Source of the DNA: Providencia rustigianii DSM 4541
GTDB lineage: Bacteria > Pseudomonadota > Gammaproteobacteria > Enterobacterales > Enterobacteriaceae
Assembly (NCBI RefSeq): GCF_000156395.1
Contig: NZ_GG703818.1
Span: 770,426-834,425, forward strand
Length of the DNA: 64,000 nt
Reading direction: 5' to 3'
Shown: positions 56,014 to 64,000 of the stretch, one piece after another
How positions within the stretch are numbered: the first letter of the stretch is position 1
How the letters are laid out: each line of letters opens with the position of its first letter
Notes under the pieces: model-generated
Databases searched by the model: none
Seen by the model: only the letters and a program-made list of their open reading frames with translations
What the model was told of the DNA's origin: nothing
Position numbers and translations under genes: made by a program

Positions 56014-56886
56014 TTAAAAGAACAGGCTCCACAGGGATTTAGCGACGGAGACGATGCTGTTTTTGACGGTGCTGATCGTATGTTTTATCAATGGGGGTAA
56101 TGGAATGATATCGACTATGGTATCGATGATATCACTGACACATTGCCCAAAATCGTTACGTGCAGAATTTTCCAAAGATTGCGTTCGGTAAGCGCTGTTC
56201 AGTTGCCTAGCTACCCCGCTACTGGCTTGCGCCGGTAACGCCTGTATTAATTGCTCAGCTAACTCAGTGAGTTGATAGTTTTCGACAGCAGAAACCGTCA
56301 TCACCGGATGATGCGGCTTGAATGCTGTTATCACGGCTTGCTGCTTCAATTCTAAGTTAGCCACTTGTTCAAGGGATGGCTGGTTGTTGTGTTCATCCCA
56401 CTGGCGACACGGCTCTATTTTGTCGGCTTGGTTCAGCACAAATAGAAAGCGGCTTGGTTGATAACCACATTGCTCAGTGAGAAAGCGATAACACTGTTCA
56501 TCAGAAGACCATGCTCTATCATCCGCCTTGAGTACCCAAATGATTAAATCCAGTTCTGGTAATAAGTTATGATAGAGCTGGTGGTATTCTCTATCTCGCT
56601 CAAGGCTTTCCCCTACGCCGGGTAAATCAACAAAGGTGAGTGTATGGTTGTTCATCGTCATACTGAAGCGTTGGGCTTGGCGTGTGCAGCCTGAAACATC
56701 ATTCACAGGTGATAGTGAGGATTGGAATAGTGCGTTGATAAGACTGGATTTTCCGGCTCCAGTTTTACCCATCAGACCGATGGTGGGGGAGTAGTTGATT
56801 AGGTGGTTGAGTTGGTTGAAAAATCGGTTTTTAAATGAAGCAGGAAAGGCTGAAATAACCCTTCCTAATTCAGGATATTGGTTCAT
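56014..56886 (-). CDS. YfjP/YeeP-type GTPase
   Basis: This 290-residue Era-like GTPase has the P-loop GKTGAGKSS near residue 40, Switch I Thr in SGCTRQA, DLPGVGE (G3) near 87 and NQAD in place of N-K-x-D (G4) near 150. The C-terminal 60 residues are hydrophobic/amphipathic (IIDTIVDIIPLPPLI). YfjP and YeeP are the equivalents on E. coli CP4-57 and CP4-44, where the YeeP region is associated with toxin-antitoxin genes. The start at 56886 has GGAAG upstream; a longer in-frame start at 56907 lacks one. Confidence 0.82.
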   Translation of the reverse strand: MNQYPELGRVISAFPASFKNRFFNQLNHLINYSPTIGLMGKTGAGKSSLINALFQSSLSPVNDVSGCTRQAQRFSMTMNNHTLTFVDLPGVGESLERDREYHQLYHNLLPELDLIIWVLKADDRAWSSDEQCYRFLTEQCGYQPSRFLFVLNQADKIEPCRQWDEHNNQPSLEQVANLELKQQAVITAFKPHHPVMTVSAVENYQLTELAEQLIQALPAQASSGVARQLNSAYRTQSLENSARNDFGQCVSDIIDTIVDIIPLPPLIKHTISTVKNSIVSVAKSLWSLFF

Positions 56887-56946
56887 ATTACTTCCTTGAA
56901 AAATCATTGTTACTATTCAAGTTAATAATATATATCTGAGATTTAT

Positions 56947-57879
56947 TTAACTCTCTTTTTTGGTAAGAAGAACAAACTCTTCTAATGGCTCTAAAGGCAA
57001 ATCAATTTGGTTAATCATAGCCTCAATAATTTCGTTAATATTTTTATTATGCTTTTTAGCTATTTTTTTTAGTTTCAACATTGATGATTTTGAAATATAC
57101 GTATTCAGTACAGTTTTATCTTTAACTCCATCACGATACTTCTTTTGGCTCCACGCCTTCCTTGTTTGAGATAAAAAAAGTTTGACTTTTTCTACACTTG
57201 AAATAATAGCCCAATAATCAAAACATGAATAAATTGTTTTCCATTTCTGATTTTCAATAAGTAAATTAACATCATCATCAGAAGAAATATTTTCACGGAT
57301 CATTCTCTCAGCGATCCATTTTAATGCTTCAGTCCTTCTTGGTAAAAATGAAAAAGGCTCTGGGTATTCTTTAAAAACAGATAAAGCCTCATCTCTCATA
57401 AAAAAAACCACCTTATTAAAATCTTTAGGATTTACAAATAAAACCACAAAGTCCAAAAAACAAACAATATAATGAAAAGGGATATCCCTACCCATTACAG
57501 GAATCAAATTCAATGGTGAGTAATTATACACCCCAGTCATAATTGATTTGTAATCATTTTCTATAAGGTGTTTATTATACGACTTCATGAGAAAGTTCAA
57601 GATAACAAAGGATATTCTATCATTCGTTAAAAAAGACAATTGTTCTATTGGAATAATCTTTTGCTCTATCTTTCTTAAATAATAATCAACATTTTTAAAT
57701 ACATGCCCGACATGCTGATTTAACTCACTAAATAATACATTCACATTCTTATTCTTTGCTTCGGATGTCATTTTATAAAGCTCATTAAGTGACAGTGTTT
57801 TTTCTGAAAGCATACAGAATAGGACTGCATAATATTGCCTACACTCCAAATAATTATCATTTACATCTATACTTATCAT
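56947..57879 (-). CDS. Unknown protein with ribbon-helix-helix-like C-terminus
   Basis: This is a 310-residue, AT-rich gene product. The first 240 residues are mainly helical, with hydrophobic patches (YIVCFLDFVVLFV) and no recognised domain. Residues about 262-298 (TVLNTYISKSSMLKLKKIAKKHNKNINEIIEAMI) have the short strand followed by two helices of an Arc/MetJ-type DNA-binding fold. Three 12-base direct repeats lie directly before the start codon and may be its own operator (inference). It lies between the GTPase gene and the replication-like gene of the island. Function unknown. Confidence 0.65.
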   Translation of the reverse strand: MISIDVNDNYLECRQYYAVLFCMLSEKTLSLNELYKMTSEAKNKNVNVLFSELNQHVGHVFKNVDYYLRKIEQKIIPIEQLSFLTNDRISFVILNFLMKSYNKHLIENDYKSIMTGVYNYSPLNLIPVMGRDIPFHYIVCFLDFVVLFVNPKDFNKVVFFMRDEALSVFKEYPEPFSFLPRRTEALKWIAERMIRENISSDDDVNLLIENQKWKTIYSCFDYWAIISSVEKVKLFLSQTRKAWSQKKYRDGVKDKTVLNTYISKSSMLKLKKIAKKHNKNINEIIEAMINQIDLPLEPLEEFVLLTKKES

Positions 57880-57890
57880 TCACTCTCTCC

Positions 57891-57938
57891 ACGTAGTATT
57901 TTTTGCATATATCTACGTTGTATTTTACGTAGTATTTT
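57891..57938. repeat. Three ACGTAGTATTTT direct repeats upstream of the RHH-like gene
   Basis: ACGTAGTATTTT at 57891, ACGTTGTATTTT at 57915 and ACGTAGTATTTT at 57927 share phase (24 and 12 bases apart). They begin 12 bases upstream of the minus-strand start codon at 57879. ACGTAGT and similar short repeats are typical operators of ribbon-helix-helix proteins. Confidence 0.6.
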
Positions 57939-58041
57939 AAGTGTTACTTTACTACATGAAAACCCGACTTTATGTGTTAAAACTCACGATAACTGTACAA
58001 ATTATTATTAGAATGAAGACTAATCTTTAGATAAGTTAATA

Positions 58042-58173
58042 TCAGAGTTGATTCCCCTCAAAAAGAAGCCGCTCATCGTTGTTCAAAAACGCGCTGTCAC
58101 GGGCATTGTTGATGAGATAGAGAAAAGCTTTGCCGTGTTGGTATAGTATTATTTTAATAACGACAATTTTCAT
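58042..58173 (-). CDS. Possible small gene or remnant (43 residues)
   Basis: ATG-initiated minus-strand frame containing YQHGKAFLYLINNARDSAFL and NDERLLFEGNQL. The amino-acid composition looks protein-like (amphipathic helix), and an AGG precedes the double ATG at a longish distance. It might be the 3' remnant of a larger island gene. I do not recognise it. Confidence 0.3.
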   Translation of the reverse strand: MKIVVIKIILYQHGKAFLYLINNARDSAFLNNDERLLFEGNQL

Positions 58174-58314
58174 CATAACTATACCTAAAAGATGGAATAT
58201 TACCCTGTCACTGATTCACCTATCCATATATTCATCATCTTGGGTAAATGATGAATGCCTATTTTTAACAACACCCATTCTAGATATGAAATAAAATCAC
58301 TAAAGGACTAAATC

Positions 58315-58902
58315 ATGTCTAGCTATACCTACAATGAAGACTATACTCGCAAGATAGACCGCACTATCCGTAAATCACTATTAACCTGTAATCGTATTAC
58401 AGCTATCCGAGTTGACTTACGCTTCCCATCAGAAAATATATTTCATATTAGCGATTCTAGAGTTATCACACGATTCTTTGAATCCTTAAAAGCCAAAATA
58501 GATGCAGATCTAAAACGTAAAAATAAAGCATGGAAACGCAACCATTCATGCCCCTTGTTTTATGTGTGGGTCAGGGAGTTTGGTGAGATAAACAACAAAA
58601 AACATTACCATGTTCTTTTGCTGTTAAATAAAGATGTTTATTGGGGGTTGGGAGATTTTGTTAAAACTGAAGGAACACTCTATGTATTAATACAGCAAGC
58701 ATGGTGTAGTGCTATTGGTGTTAACTACCCTGCGGAGCGTTATTTAGTTCATATCCCAGATAATGCAATTACTTGGCTAGATAACAATAATGCCAACAAT
58801 GCAAGTACGATGTTCGAATTAAACCAGCGCTGTCGTTACTTAGCCAAAGAGCATACGAAATATTATGGTGATGGCGATCGTTCATTTGGATGTAGCCGCT
58901 AA
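58315..58902 (+). CDS. Inovirus Gp2 / YfjJ-YagK family protein (replication-like)
   Basis: This 195-residue protein has RVDLRFP near residue 40 and an H-x-H-type motif in NKKHYHVLLLLNKDVYW near 102, followed by ELNQRCRYLAKEHTKYYGDGDRSFGCSR. These are family features of inovirus Gp2 and of YfjJ (CP4-57) and YagK (CP4-6), thought to be replication-related proteins of satellite-like islands. It is the first of two plus-strand island genes with alpA. The role is inferred from the family. Confidence 0.75.
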   Translation: MSSYTYNEDYTRKIDRTIRKSLLTCNRITAIRVDLRFPSENIFHISDSRVITRFFESLKAKIDADLKRKNKAWKRNHSCPLFYVWVREFGEINNKKHYHVLLLLNKDVYWGLGDFVKTEGTLYVLIQQAWCSAIGVNYPAERYLVHIPDNAITWLDNNNANNASTMFELNQRCRYLAKEHTKYYGDGDRSFGCSR

Positions 58903-59007
58903 TCTACCAATAAAAAACATGAGGGGGATATCTTTTGGAAGAGAGATATCCCTAAACATTCATCGATATCCCTTCTGCCTTTTAATTTTAAAGACAGGAG
59001 TTCAATA

Positions 59008-59217
59008 ATGAACACACAAGCAATCCCCTTATTGGATGACCAATTTGTTGATATGAAATTTATTACCCGTTTAACGGGGTTAACGGATAAGTGGTTTTAT
59101 AAGCTGATCCAAGATGGTGAGTTTCCTAAGCCTATCAAACTAGGCCGTAGCTCACGTTGGCTGAAGAGCGAAGTGGAGTCATGGCTAAGCGCACGTATTG
59201 AACAGTCTAGAGGATAG
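59008..59217 (+). CDS. AlpA-family excisionase-like regulator
   Basis: This 69-residue MerR-type winged helix has FVDMKFITRLTGLTDKWFYKLIQDGEFPKPIKLGRSSRW, the AlpA signature, with SEVESWLSARI at the end. In E. coli CP4-57, AlpA activates the island integrase gene and thereby excision. A strong AGGAG precedes the start. The integrase is not in the window and may lie beyond either end. The gene supports a CP4/P4-like identity of the island. Confidence 0.88.
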   Translation: MNTQAIPLLDDQFVDMKFITRLTGLTDKWFYKLIQDGEFPKPIKLGRSSRWLKSEVESWLSARIEQSRG

Positions 59218-59402
59218 GCCTCGCCCCAATATGTTAAGCCACTAAGCTCACTTAGCGCAGCCTACCTAATTTGTCATCTTACTACGTTACATTGCACCTA
59301 ACACCATTAAACACTCTTTAGAAAAACGTTACTAAAATACGCTGACGAATGTTCACACAAACGAGGATAGAAAACTCTAATTTGGTATGTCTCAATTAAT
59401 GG

Positions 59403-59693
59403 GGAGTGGACATTTCGTTAGATAAGCTCGGATTAGAGCGAATTTATGCACAAGCGAAACGCTGGCAAGGCGCAGTCGGTCGCCCTGATTTACAAGCGTT
59501 CTATGGCGCTCTTGCGGGACAGAAAGCCAAGCGAGGTATTTTTAGGGCTCACGCAATTGATTTTGCTAAGTCTGTTGAAGGGCTGATACTTATTGATGGT
59601 AACCGCTTAGTCAATTTAATGATGGATAACGAGATAGGCGTAAACTCACAAGCCATTAAGTTACCGAAGCTGGATATAGATTATTTTGACTAA
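59403..59693 (+). pseudogene. mrr: Mrr-type IV restriction endonuclease, C-terminal remnant
   Basis: The 95 codons encode LDKLGLERIYAQAKRW, then FYGALAGQKAKRGIF, LILIDGNRLVNLMMDNEIGV and DIDYFD. This is the end of the Mrr catalytic domain with the Q-x-K part of the PD-(D/E)XK active site. The N-terminal DNA-binding domain and the upstream catalytic Asp region are missing, and TAA occurs two codons before the homologous part, so the gene is broken. E. coli Mrr cleaves methylated DNA. The piece marks an earlier defence gene replaced during island turnover. Confidence 0.72.
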
Positions 59694-59825
59694 TCATCTA
59701 TCTTTATCATCATAACTCCACGTTATTAATTCTACTTGACTATAGATTTTTATGATGTGGATATCTTACCGCCATTTATTAGGTATTTGAAAATTTCATA
59801 AACAACAACGAACAGATATTTCGAA

Positions 59826-59933
59826 ATGAATTGGGCTAAAGAATTTTGTAAAGTCGGAGATAAGTTAAAATCTAAATATAGATACAGATACAGATACAGA
59901 TACAGATACAGATACAGATACAGATACAGATAA
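59826..59933 (+). CDS. Possible 35-residue protein ending in (Arg-Tyr) repeats
   Basis: ATG-initiated frame MNWAKEFCKVGDKLKSK followed by alternating Tyr-Arg encoded by the GATACA microsatellite, then TAA. No ribosome binding site is clear. It may be the truncated 5' end of a longer gene, or chance. Changes in repeat number keep the frame because the unit is six bases. Confidence 0.3.
   Translation: MNWAKEFCKVGDKLKSKYRYRYRYRYRYRYRYRYR
59881..59931. repeat. (GATACA)8 hexanucleotide microsatellite
   Basis: Eight perfect tandem copies of GATACA from 59881 to 59928, then a partial unit. There are no spacers, so it is not a CRISPR array. Such a tract is prone to slippage. Confidence 0.9.
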
Positions 59934-60005
59934 CAATAAATATATAATGTTAGAATTCATATTCTAATATCTATGTATATAAAACATACTAAAAGAACTA
60001 ATGAC

Positions 60006-60040
60006 ACTATTTCGAAATAGTTGATATCTAGACGATATCA
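60006..60040. promoter_or_regulatory. Palindrome and inverted repeat, possible operator
   Basis: ACTATTTCGAAATAGT (60006-60021) is a perfect 16-base palindrome. Immediately next to it, TGATATC (60022-60028) and GATATCA (60034-60040) form an inverted repeat. No gene start is near, so the target is unclear. Confidence 0.35.
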
Positions 60041-60266
60041 TATTTGGAGAAGATTATTACTCAGAGTAATACATCTTTTAAGGTCCCAAAAGCAACCCAC
60101 AAAGGTAGACTGAAAAAAAATTATACAACCGACAGCTCCTATCTCTTGATAAGATAATACAGGGTAAAACACCAAGACTTCGTTCGATAACATGATTGAT
60201 AGGTAATATTCTAGATAAATATAATTATAAACACCTTTATTACTCTAGATTAAAGATAAAAATCAA

Positions 60267-60302
60267 TTTTGAAATCACCATTTATTTATGGTGATTTCAA
60301 AA
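60267..60302 (-). terminator. Perfect 15-bp terminator hairpin after the AIPR gene
   Basis: TTTTGAAATCACCAT (60267-60281) and ATGGTGATTTCAAAA (60288-60302) pair perfectly around 6 bases. On the minus strand TTGATTTTTAT follows. Confidence 0.75.
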
Positions 60303-60305
60303 ATA

Positions 60306-62159
60306 TTATTTTTTTATTTTTCTAAGTTCTTTATTCGCATTAATTAATGTAGTTGTCGTTTCTTTTCTTTCAAATAATTTTCGGTCATTAAATAACTCTT
60401 CTGGTTCTTTAGCGTAATGACTAACTAATGTTTCTTTTATAAAATTTAAAATTCTTATAAATTCAACATGAAGAAAATCATCATTTTTTAACAAAATTTT
60501 CTCTATTTGCTCACTGGCCTTATTCATTTTTTTATCAATTGGAATTTTATTGAATCCGAGTTTATCAAGATCCTTGACATCACAATTTCTAAGTTTAAAA
60601 AGCATCATAATATGCCATCTAGCTCGTCTAAATTTTCTCCCTTCTTCATGATTCTGAACAAAACGTTCAACTTTATACCAACATAATCCACTTACATAGT
60701 ATACATTTAGAAATGATAAGTGCTTTTCATTTTCAAATAACAGACCACTTGTACTTTTTTCAACTTTCCCATATTGACCTGATACTTCATGTGGTAAGTT
60801 AAAAAATAATGCTGAAACACATTTTATTTGAATTGGTATATTTATTATCTTTGTTTTAGGAATATCATCTCCCCTATATTGCTCTGTTCTTCTTTCGTAA
60901 TATATAGAAAAACGATTTGACTCCTGTTTAATAGAATAATATCTCTCTATAGCTTTTTGAAAATTTGATAAAGCCATTAACTGAGCTTGTGTTAATGAAG
61001 TTTGGCTGTTTGTTCCTTTGATTATAGAGTTTTTAGTCTCCTCATCTTCTGTAGCTATAAACCGGACAGGTATAAAGATATTTTTTCTATCGCCTAAGTT
61101 ATCAATCAGCTCAAATATAACATTACTTGTCTGGCATCCATTAACAATTTGATAATTAACAAGAGTTAATTCTTCTGAGTTTAATTTAGCCTCATCGCAA
61201 ATAACTGTAATTCCATTATTCAATAAACCAAAAAGATGATAGTTGCAACCTTCAAGTTGCTCTTTCATTCCTAAGTTTACATTATTTTTATCATTAGCAC
61301 CTAGATAATACCTTATATTATCATCAAATATACCTTTTTTAATTACTCTTTTATTTCCTCCTATATCGTCAGATATCATTTCTATTAATTGTTCTATTTT
61401 AATTAGTCCAAAGTATGCATTCTGTATTTTATTTTCAGGATGTTTAGGATAAGATACTGGTGTTTTTGAAATATTAATCACTATTTCTCTTTGTGAACTT
61501 GATTTTTTTTCAAGCTCCATAATCTGTTTTATACCAAAAAAATCAATAGATATTTCTTCATTAAATAAGTTTAGATTTTTAATGTTGGACTTGGATAAAT
61601 CCAAATCTGCTTTTAAATGAATATCCTCTTCAAATTTAGGCTCTGATGGTGCTAAAGAAGCATATATTAAGTTTAATTTTGGAGTGCTTTTAAATTTATT
61701 TCCTTGCTTATATATATGCTTTGCTATCTCCCAAAATTCTGATAACTCGGGAATTAAACAGCTATCCCTATCAAAACTAAAAAACTTAATTACTGCATTA
61801 AAAAAATCATTCATATCTTGTCGTATAAATGACTCTGTAGTTTTAGCCTGAGTAAAATAAAAATTAACATCAAAACGCTTTAGATCGGAAATTATCAAAT
61901 CAACGTCTTCTATACTAGTAACAAGTTTATCTGCTACAAAAATAGCAACACCATCAATACCAATAGCAGTTCCCGTTTCCATATCTTGATAAGATGCTGT
62001 TGTATCATTTGTATATATTTCAAGAACTAAAGAATTTAAAAACATTTCAAAAACTAAGTGTTGATCAAAAGAGTACGGTTCCTCGATCTCATTTTCTCTT
62101 ATAAATTCATATACATAGGAACTAATAATAGGATGATTTATTTTTGTTATATTAGACAT
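60306..62159 (-). CDS. AIPR-family abortive phage infection protein
   Basis: This is a 617-residue protein. The central region has the AIPR hallmarks: F-G-L-L-N-N-G-I-T-V-I near residue 315, VNYQIVNGCQTSNVIFEL near 340, and VRFIATEDEETKNSIIKGTNSQTSL near 370. The N-terminal 200 residues are variable (DGVAIFVADKLVTSIEDVD, YFTQAKTTESF), with a nuclease-like strand pattern ending in a Gln-x-Lys. Family members give abortive phage resistance. The start at 62159 has AAGG upstream. AT-rich composition suggests transfer. It lies next to a restriction-modification pair. Confidence 0.82.
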   Translation of the reverse strand: MSNITKINHPIISSYVYEFIRENEIEEPYSFDQHLVFEMFLNSLVLEIYTNDTTASYQDMETGTAIGIDGVAIFVADKLVTSIEDVDLIISDLKRFDVNFYFTQAKTTESFIRQDMNDFFNAVIKFFSFDRDSCLIPELSEFWEIAKHIYKQGNKFKSTPKLNLIYASLAPSEPKFEEDIHLKADLDLSKSNIKNLNLFNEEISIDFFGIKQIMELEKKSSSQREIVINISKTPVSYPKHPENKIQNAYFGLIKIEQLIEMISDDIGGNKRVIKKGIFDDNIRYYLGANDKNNVNLGMKEQLEGCNYHLFGLLNNGITVICDEAKLNSEELTLVNYQIVNGCQTSNVIFELIDNLGDRKNIFIPVRFIATEDEETKNSIIKGTNSQTSLTQAQLMALSNFQKAIERYYSIKQESNRFSIYYERRTEQYRGDDIPKTKIINIPIQIKCVSALFFNLPHEVSGQYGKVEKSTSGLLFENEKHLSFLNVYYVSGLCWYKVERFVQNHEEGRKFRRARWHIMMLFKLRNCDVKDLDKLGFNKIPIDKKMNKASEQIEKILLKNDDFLHVEFIRILNFIKETLVSHYAKEPEELFNDRKLFERKETTTTLINANKELRKIKK

Positions 62160-62938
62160 AAAGTAACCTTTCATTAAATAATTTAACTCTGTATTATATA
62201 GCTAAATAAGTATATCCACACTTATTTTTACAGATGCTATCTAGAATAATATTAACCATCTTATTTAGAAAAATAACCATCAAATAAGATACAATATCTC
62301 GAAAAATTTATATCATCAGAATAATAAACTAGAATGGTCATGATAGGGTGTTTAATCAAATATTGTCACTCGGATTTTGAATTAAATTAATTATTTTAAA
62401 CACGGATTTATAATCACCTTATCAATGATATAATCTACAATTTTTATGCCTACTGAAAAAATAACAGGTAAGACGACAAATGAAAAATCACAATAGGCCA
62501 CTTGAGAAATTAATATCGCCTATTCTTCGTATCTAAAAATAATCACCTCCCTAAATTCATCCATATAGTCTACATCGCACTACATCATTCATCTGCCCAC
62601 CTATCTATCGTGCACTTTTTTAAACTAAACTCCATTCAACCAACAGTTAGTCATTTGATAATTTATACTTAATGACATAGAAATACTGCAATAACGAAGA
62701 TTACCTTTTTAACAATTGACTAGTTAAAAAATATATACTAAGAATCATAATAGTATTTTTCGATTAGTAGTATCCTGATTCATACAAATACTTCACTACA
62801 TCATACTAAACATTGGTATCTCAAATTTACCTTGATATGCTTGAATTTTTTATCTAATCCGATAACAATTACCATAAATTTCGCGAATAGGTTTTATCTC
62901 ACGATTACCTAGAGACATAAACATTCATAAAAGGAGCC
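62160..62938. other. AT-rich region between the AIPR gene and the NotI-family nuclease gene
   Basis: About 780 bases containing the divergent promoters of both genes. No open frame, RNA gene or long repeat is supported. The composition is very A+T rich, and no boxes can be named with confidence. Confidence 0.5.
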
Positions 62939-62941
62939 ATG

Positions 62942-63913
62942 ATGGCTGTTAGTATTGCTGAATATTTGGGACAAAGAACCGATGTTAAGGAATCTATCAT
63001 ACCCATAGCTAAAGATACTGAAGCACAGTGCCCTTTTATGGATCGTACGTGCGATAAAGTTAGTAAGAAAAACCATCCTGTATGTAGTGTTCGTAAACCT
63101 GATAATACAATTTGGATAGTCTGCGAACATAGGCTTTGCTCTACTCGTCAAAAAAAAGATATAAGTATAGAAGGACGAATACAAAAAGTAGACAACATTT
63201 TAGTTGAACATCAAATAGATATTTTACGCAAAGTTGCAAAACTAATATACCAAGATCCAAAACTGCGTGATTCTGAAATTGGTGTAAAAAGAGAAGTTAA
63301 TATTCCTCTACCTGATTCAGGAAATAGCTATCACGCAGACTATGTAATGAGAAATTTCTCAGGGAGAGGGAAGGTAGATGAAGTACTCTTAGAAATGCAA
63401 GGTGGGGGGGAAACGAGTAGTACCGGGGCCATAACTCGACATATTACAGCTTGGTCCGCTTTAGAAACTCCAACAAATGAATTTCTAAGGCAGCGTGTTG
63501 CTGCAAACCCTATAGAAACTAATGCATGGAGACGTCAACAAGAACAGTTTCTTGTAAAAGGAAATGTTGTTGATCAAACTGGAGGAAAAATCGTTTTTGC
63601 TGTAGGTACTCTATTATACGACTATCTACATAAACGATTCAAAAATGCTAACTTAAGAGACCTTAAAGCTCATAACTGGACACTATGTATATTAGCTTTT
63701 AAAGAGGATACAGACCAAGCCCCTAAACCTGGTCCTATCCCATTAACCATTGATAAAACTAAAACTTTATTTACTAATTACTCAACATTTGTTCGTTTTT
63801 TAACAGATCAAGGAGCCCCTCGCCCTGAGCTATTTGAGGGAGAGTTTTTGTGTTTGGATAATAACACAATCACAGTTGACCCCAATTTAGAACTTACTGA
63901 TCTACAAGAATAA
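62942..63913 (+). CDS. NotI-family type II restriction endonuclease
   Basis: This is a 323-residue protein. The N-terminus has a Cys-rich metal site, Cys30 in A-Q-C-P-F, Cys37, Cys48 in P-V-C-S-V and Cys61/Cys66 in IVCEHRLC, like the iron-binding fold of NotI (CPF ... C ... C-V ... VCPNR). The catalytic core shows VKREVNIP, then DYVM and VLLEMQGGG, with the E-x-Q form of the PD-(D/E)XK active site as in NotI. The recognition sequence cannot be read. The second ATG (62942) has the better spacing from AGGAG. Its 3' end overlaps the end of a convergent cytosine-5 methyltransferase gene by 20 bases, which fits a restriction-modification system. Confidence 0.8.
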   Translation: MAVSIAEYLGQRTDVKESIIPIAKDTEAQCPFMDRTCDKVSKKNHPVCSVRKPDNTIWIVCEHRLCSTRQKKDISIEGRIQKVDNILVEHQIDILRKVAKLIYQDPKLRDSEIGVKREVNIPLPDSGNSYHADYVMRNFSGRGKVDEVLLEMQGGGETSSTGAITRHITAWSALETPTNEFLRQRVAANPIETNAWRRQQEQFLVKGNVVDQTGGKIVFAVGTLLYDYLHKRFKNANLRDLKAHNWTLCILAFKEDTDQAPKPGPIPLTIDKTKTLFTNYSTFVRFLTDQGAPRPELFEGEFLCLDNNTITVDPNLELTDLQE

Positions 63914-64000
63914 TCCTTTTTCCAATCCATTCTACGATAGGGACCGCTACCGCGTTCCCTATTGCTCTGAATCTATTAGAGTCCAATTCCTTGGAAAACC
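63894..64000 (-). CDS. DNA cytosine-5 methyltransferase, C-terminal fragment
   Basis: The last 34 codons are in the window. They read FSKELDSNRFRAIGNAVAVP, then IVEWIGKR and a short tail to TAA at 63894-63896. R-x-R-A-I-G-N-A-V-A-V-P is motif X of cytosine-5 methyltransferases, the C-terminal motif that contributes to the AdoMet site. The gene continues beyond the window on the minus strand. It converges on and overlaps the NotI-family nuclease gene, so it is most likely the protective methylase of that system. Confidence 0.8.
   Translation of the reverse strand, partial: FSKELDSNRFRAIGNAVAVPIVEWIGKRIILVDQ

Larger units (their letters stand above)
57880..58314. other. Island regulatory region with operator-like repeats
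   Basis: It contains the ACGTAGTATTTT repeats at 57891-57937 and a possible 43-codon minus-strand frame at 58042-58173. A ribosome binding site AAAGGA lies 10 bases before the plus-strand gene at 58315. Confidence 0.5.
59694..60305. other. AT-rich intergenic region with microsatellite and palindromes
   Basis: About 610 bases. It holds the GATACA repeat within a 35-codon frame (59826-59933), a 16-base palindrome plus adjacent inverted repeat (60006-60040), and the terminator of the AIPR gene (60267-60302). No other gene was seen. Confidence 0.5.

Noticed and set aside
59881-59931. CRISPR-like array
   Set aside because: Units are six bases, contiguous and without spacers; it is a microsatellite. 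No other direct-repeat array with spacers was seen.
49457-64000. Complete prophage or integrative element within the window
   Set aside because: Island-type genes are present, but no integrase, capsid, relaxase or clear att pair delimits an element here.

Overview
The window looks like the chromosome of a low-GC member of the Morganellaceae, most likely Providencia. The reasons are an AT-rich sequence, a membrane L-amino acid deaminase of the Proteus/Providencia type, enterobacterial gene families throughout, and a glycogen operon and hydrogenase-4 operon close in sequence to those of E. coli. The genus is inferred from gene content; nothing was compared by computation.

Layout. 1-1760: the end of an L-xylulose/L-ascorbate catabolic operon (3-epimerase fragment, lyxK). 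2757-4765: L-amino acid deaminase followed by a RidA-family protein with a signal peptide. 5005-6471: an unknown two-helix membrane protein. 6496-10187: a four-gene siderophore ABC importer on the minus strand behind overlapping Fur-like boxes. 10390-21521: an alpha-glucosidase, then glgB-glgX-glgC-glgA-glgP with stop/start overlaps between the first four genes. glgP carries an in-frame TAA. 21594-25702: small unknown genes, a VOC protein and the ornithine-lipid synthase OlsF.

25828-44297 is a formate hydrogenlyase locus. It contains selenocysteine-encoding fdhF, a short FhlA/HyfR-like activator, hydN-hypA-hypC, a carbonic anhydrase, and a ten-gene hyf operon ending in a HycH-HycI fusion. Each of the three structural units (fdhF, hydN, hyfA) has a sigma-54 -24/-12 promoter and a shared dyad (TCGACA-N4-TGNCGA) upstream, so the cluster reads as one regulon. 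The predicted flow is formate oxidation by FdhF, electrons through HydN/HyfA/HyfH iron-sulfur proteins to the HyfG/HyfI [NiFe] hydrogenase on the HyfBCDEF membrane arm, with maturation by HypA, HypC and HycH-HycI.

44411 onward is accessory DNA. First comes a divergent HNH nuclease / nuclease-fold gene pair. Next is a rhodanese lipoprotein with a YeeE/YedE-type transporter gene broken by TAG. Then comes an interbacterial-competition module (PAAR-DUF4225 effector, two small membrane proteins that are probably immunity, a secreted stand-alone TolA domain III) between two copies of a tRNA-3'-end-plus-terminator sequence. From about 52.3 kb there is a CP4/P4-like island (IrmA-like protein, WYL regulator, DUF932, ArdB/KlcA antirestriction, YfjP-type GTPase, inovirus Gp2/YfjJ-like protein, AlpA). 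The window ends in a defence cluster: mrr remnant, AIPR abortive-infection protein, NotI-family nuclease and the tail of a cytosine-5 methyltransferase. No integrase, transposase, rRNA or intact tRNA gene was seen.
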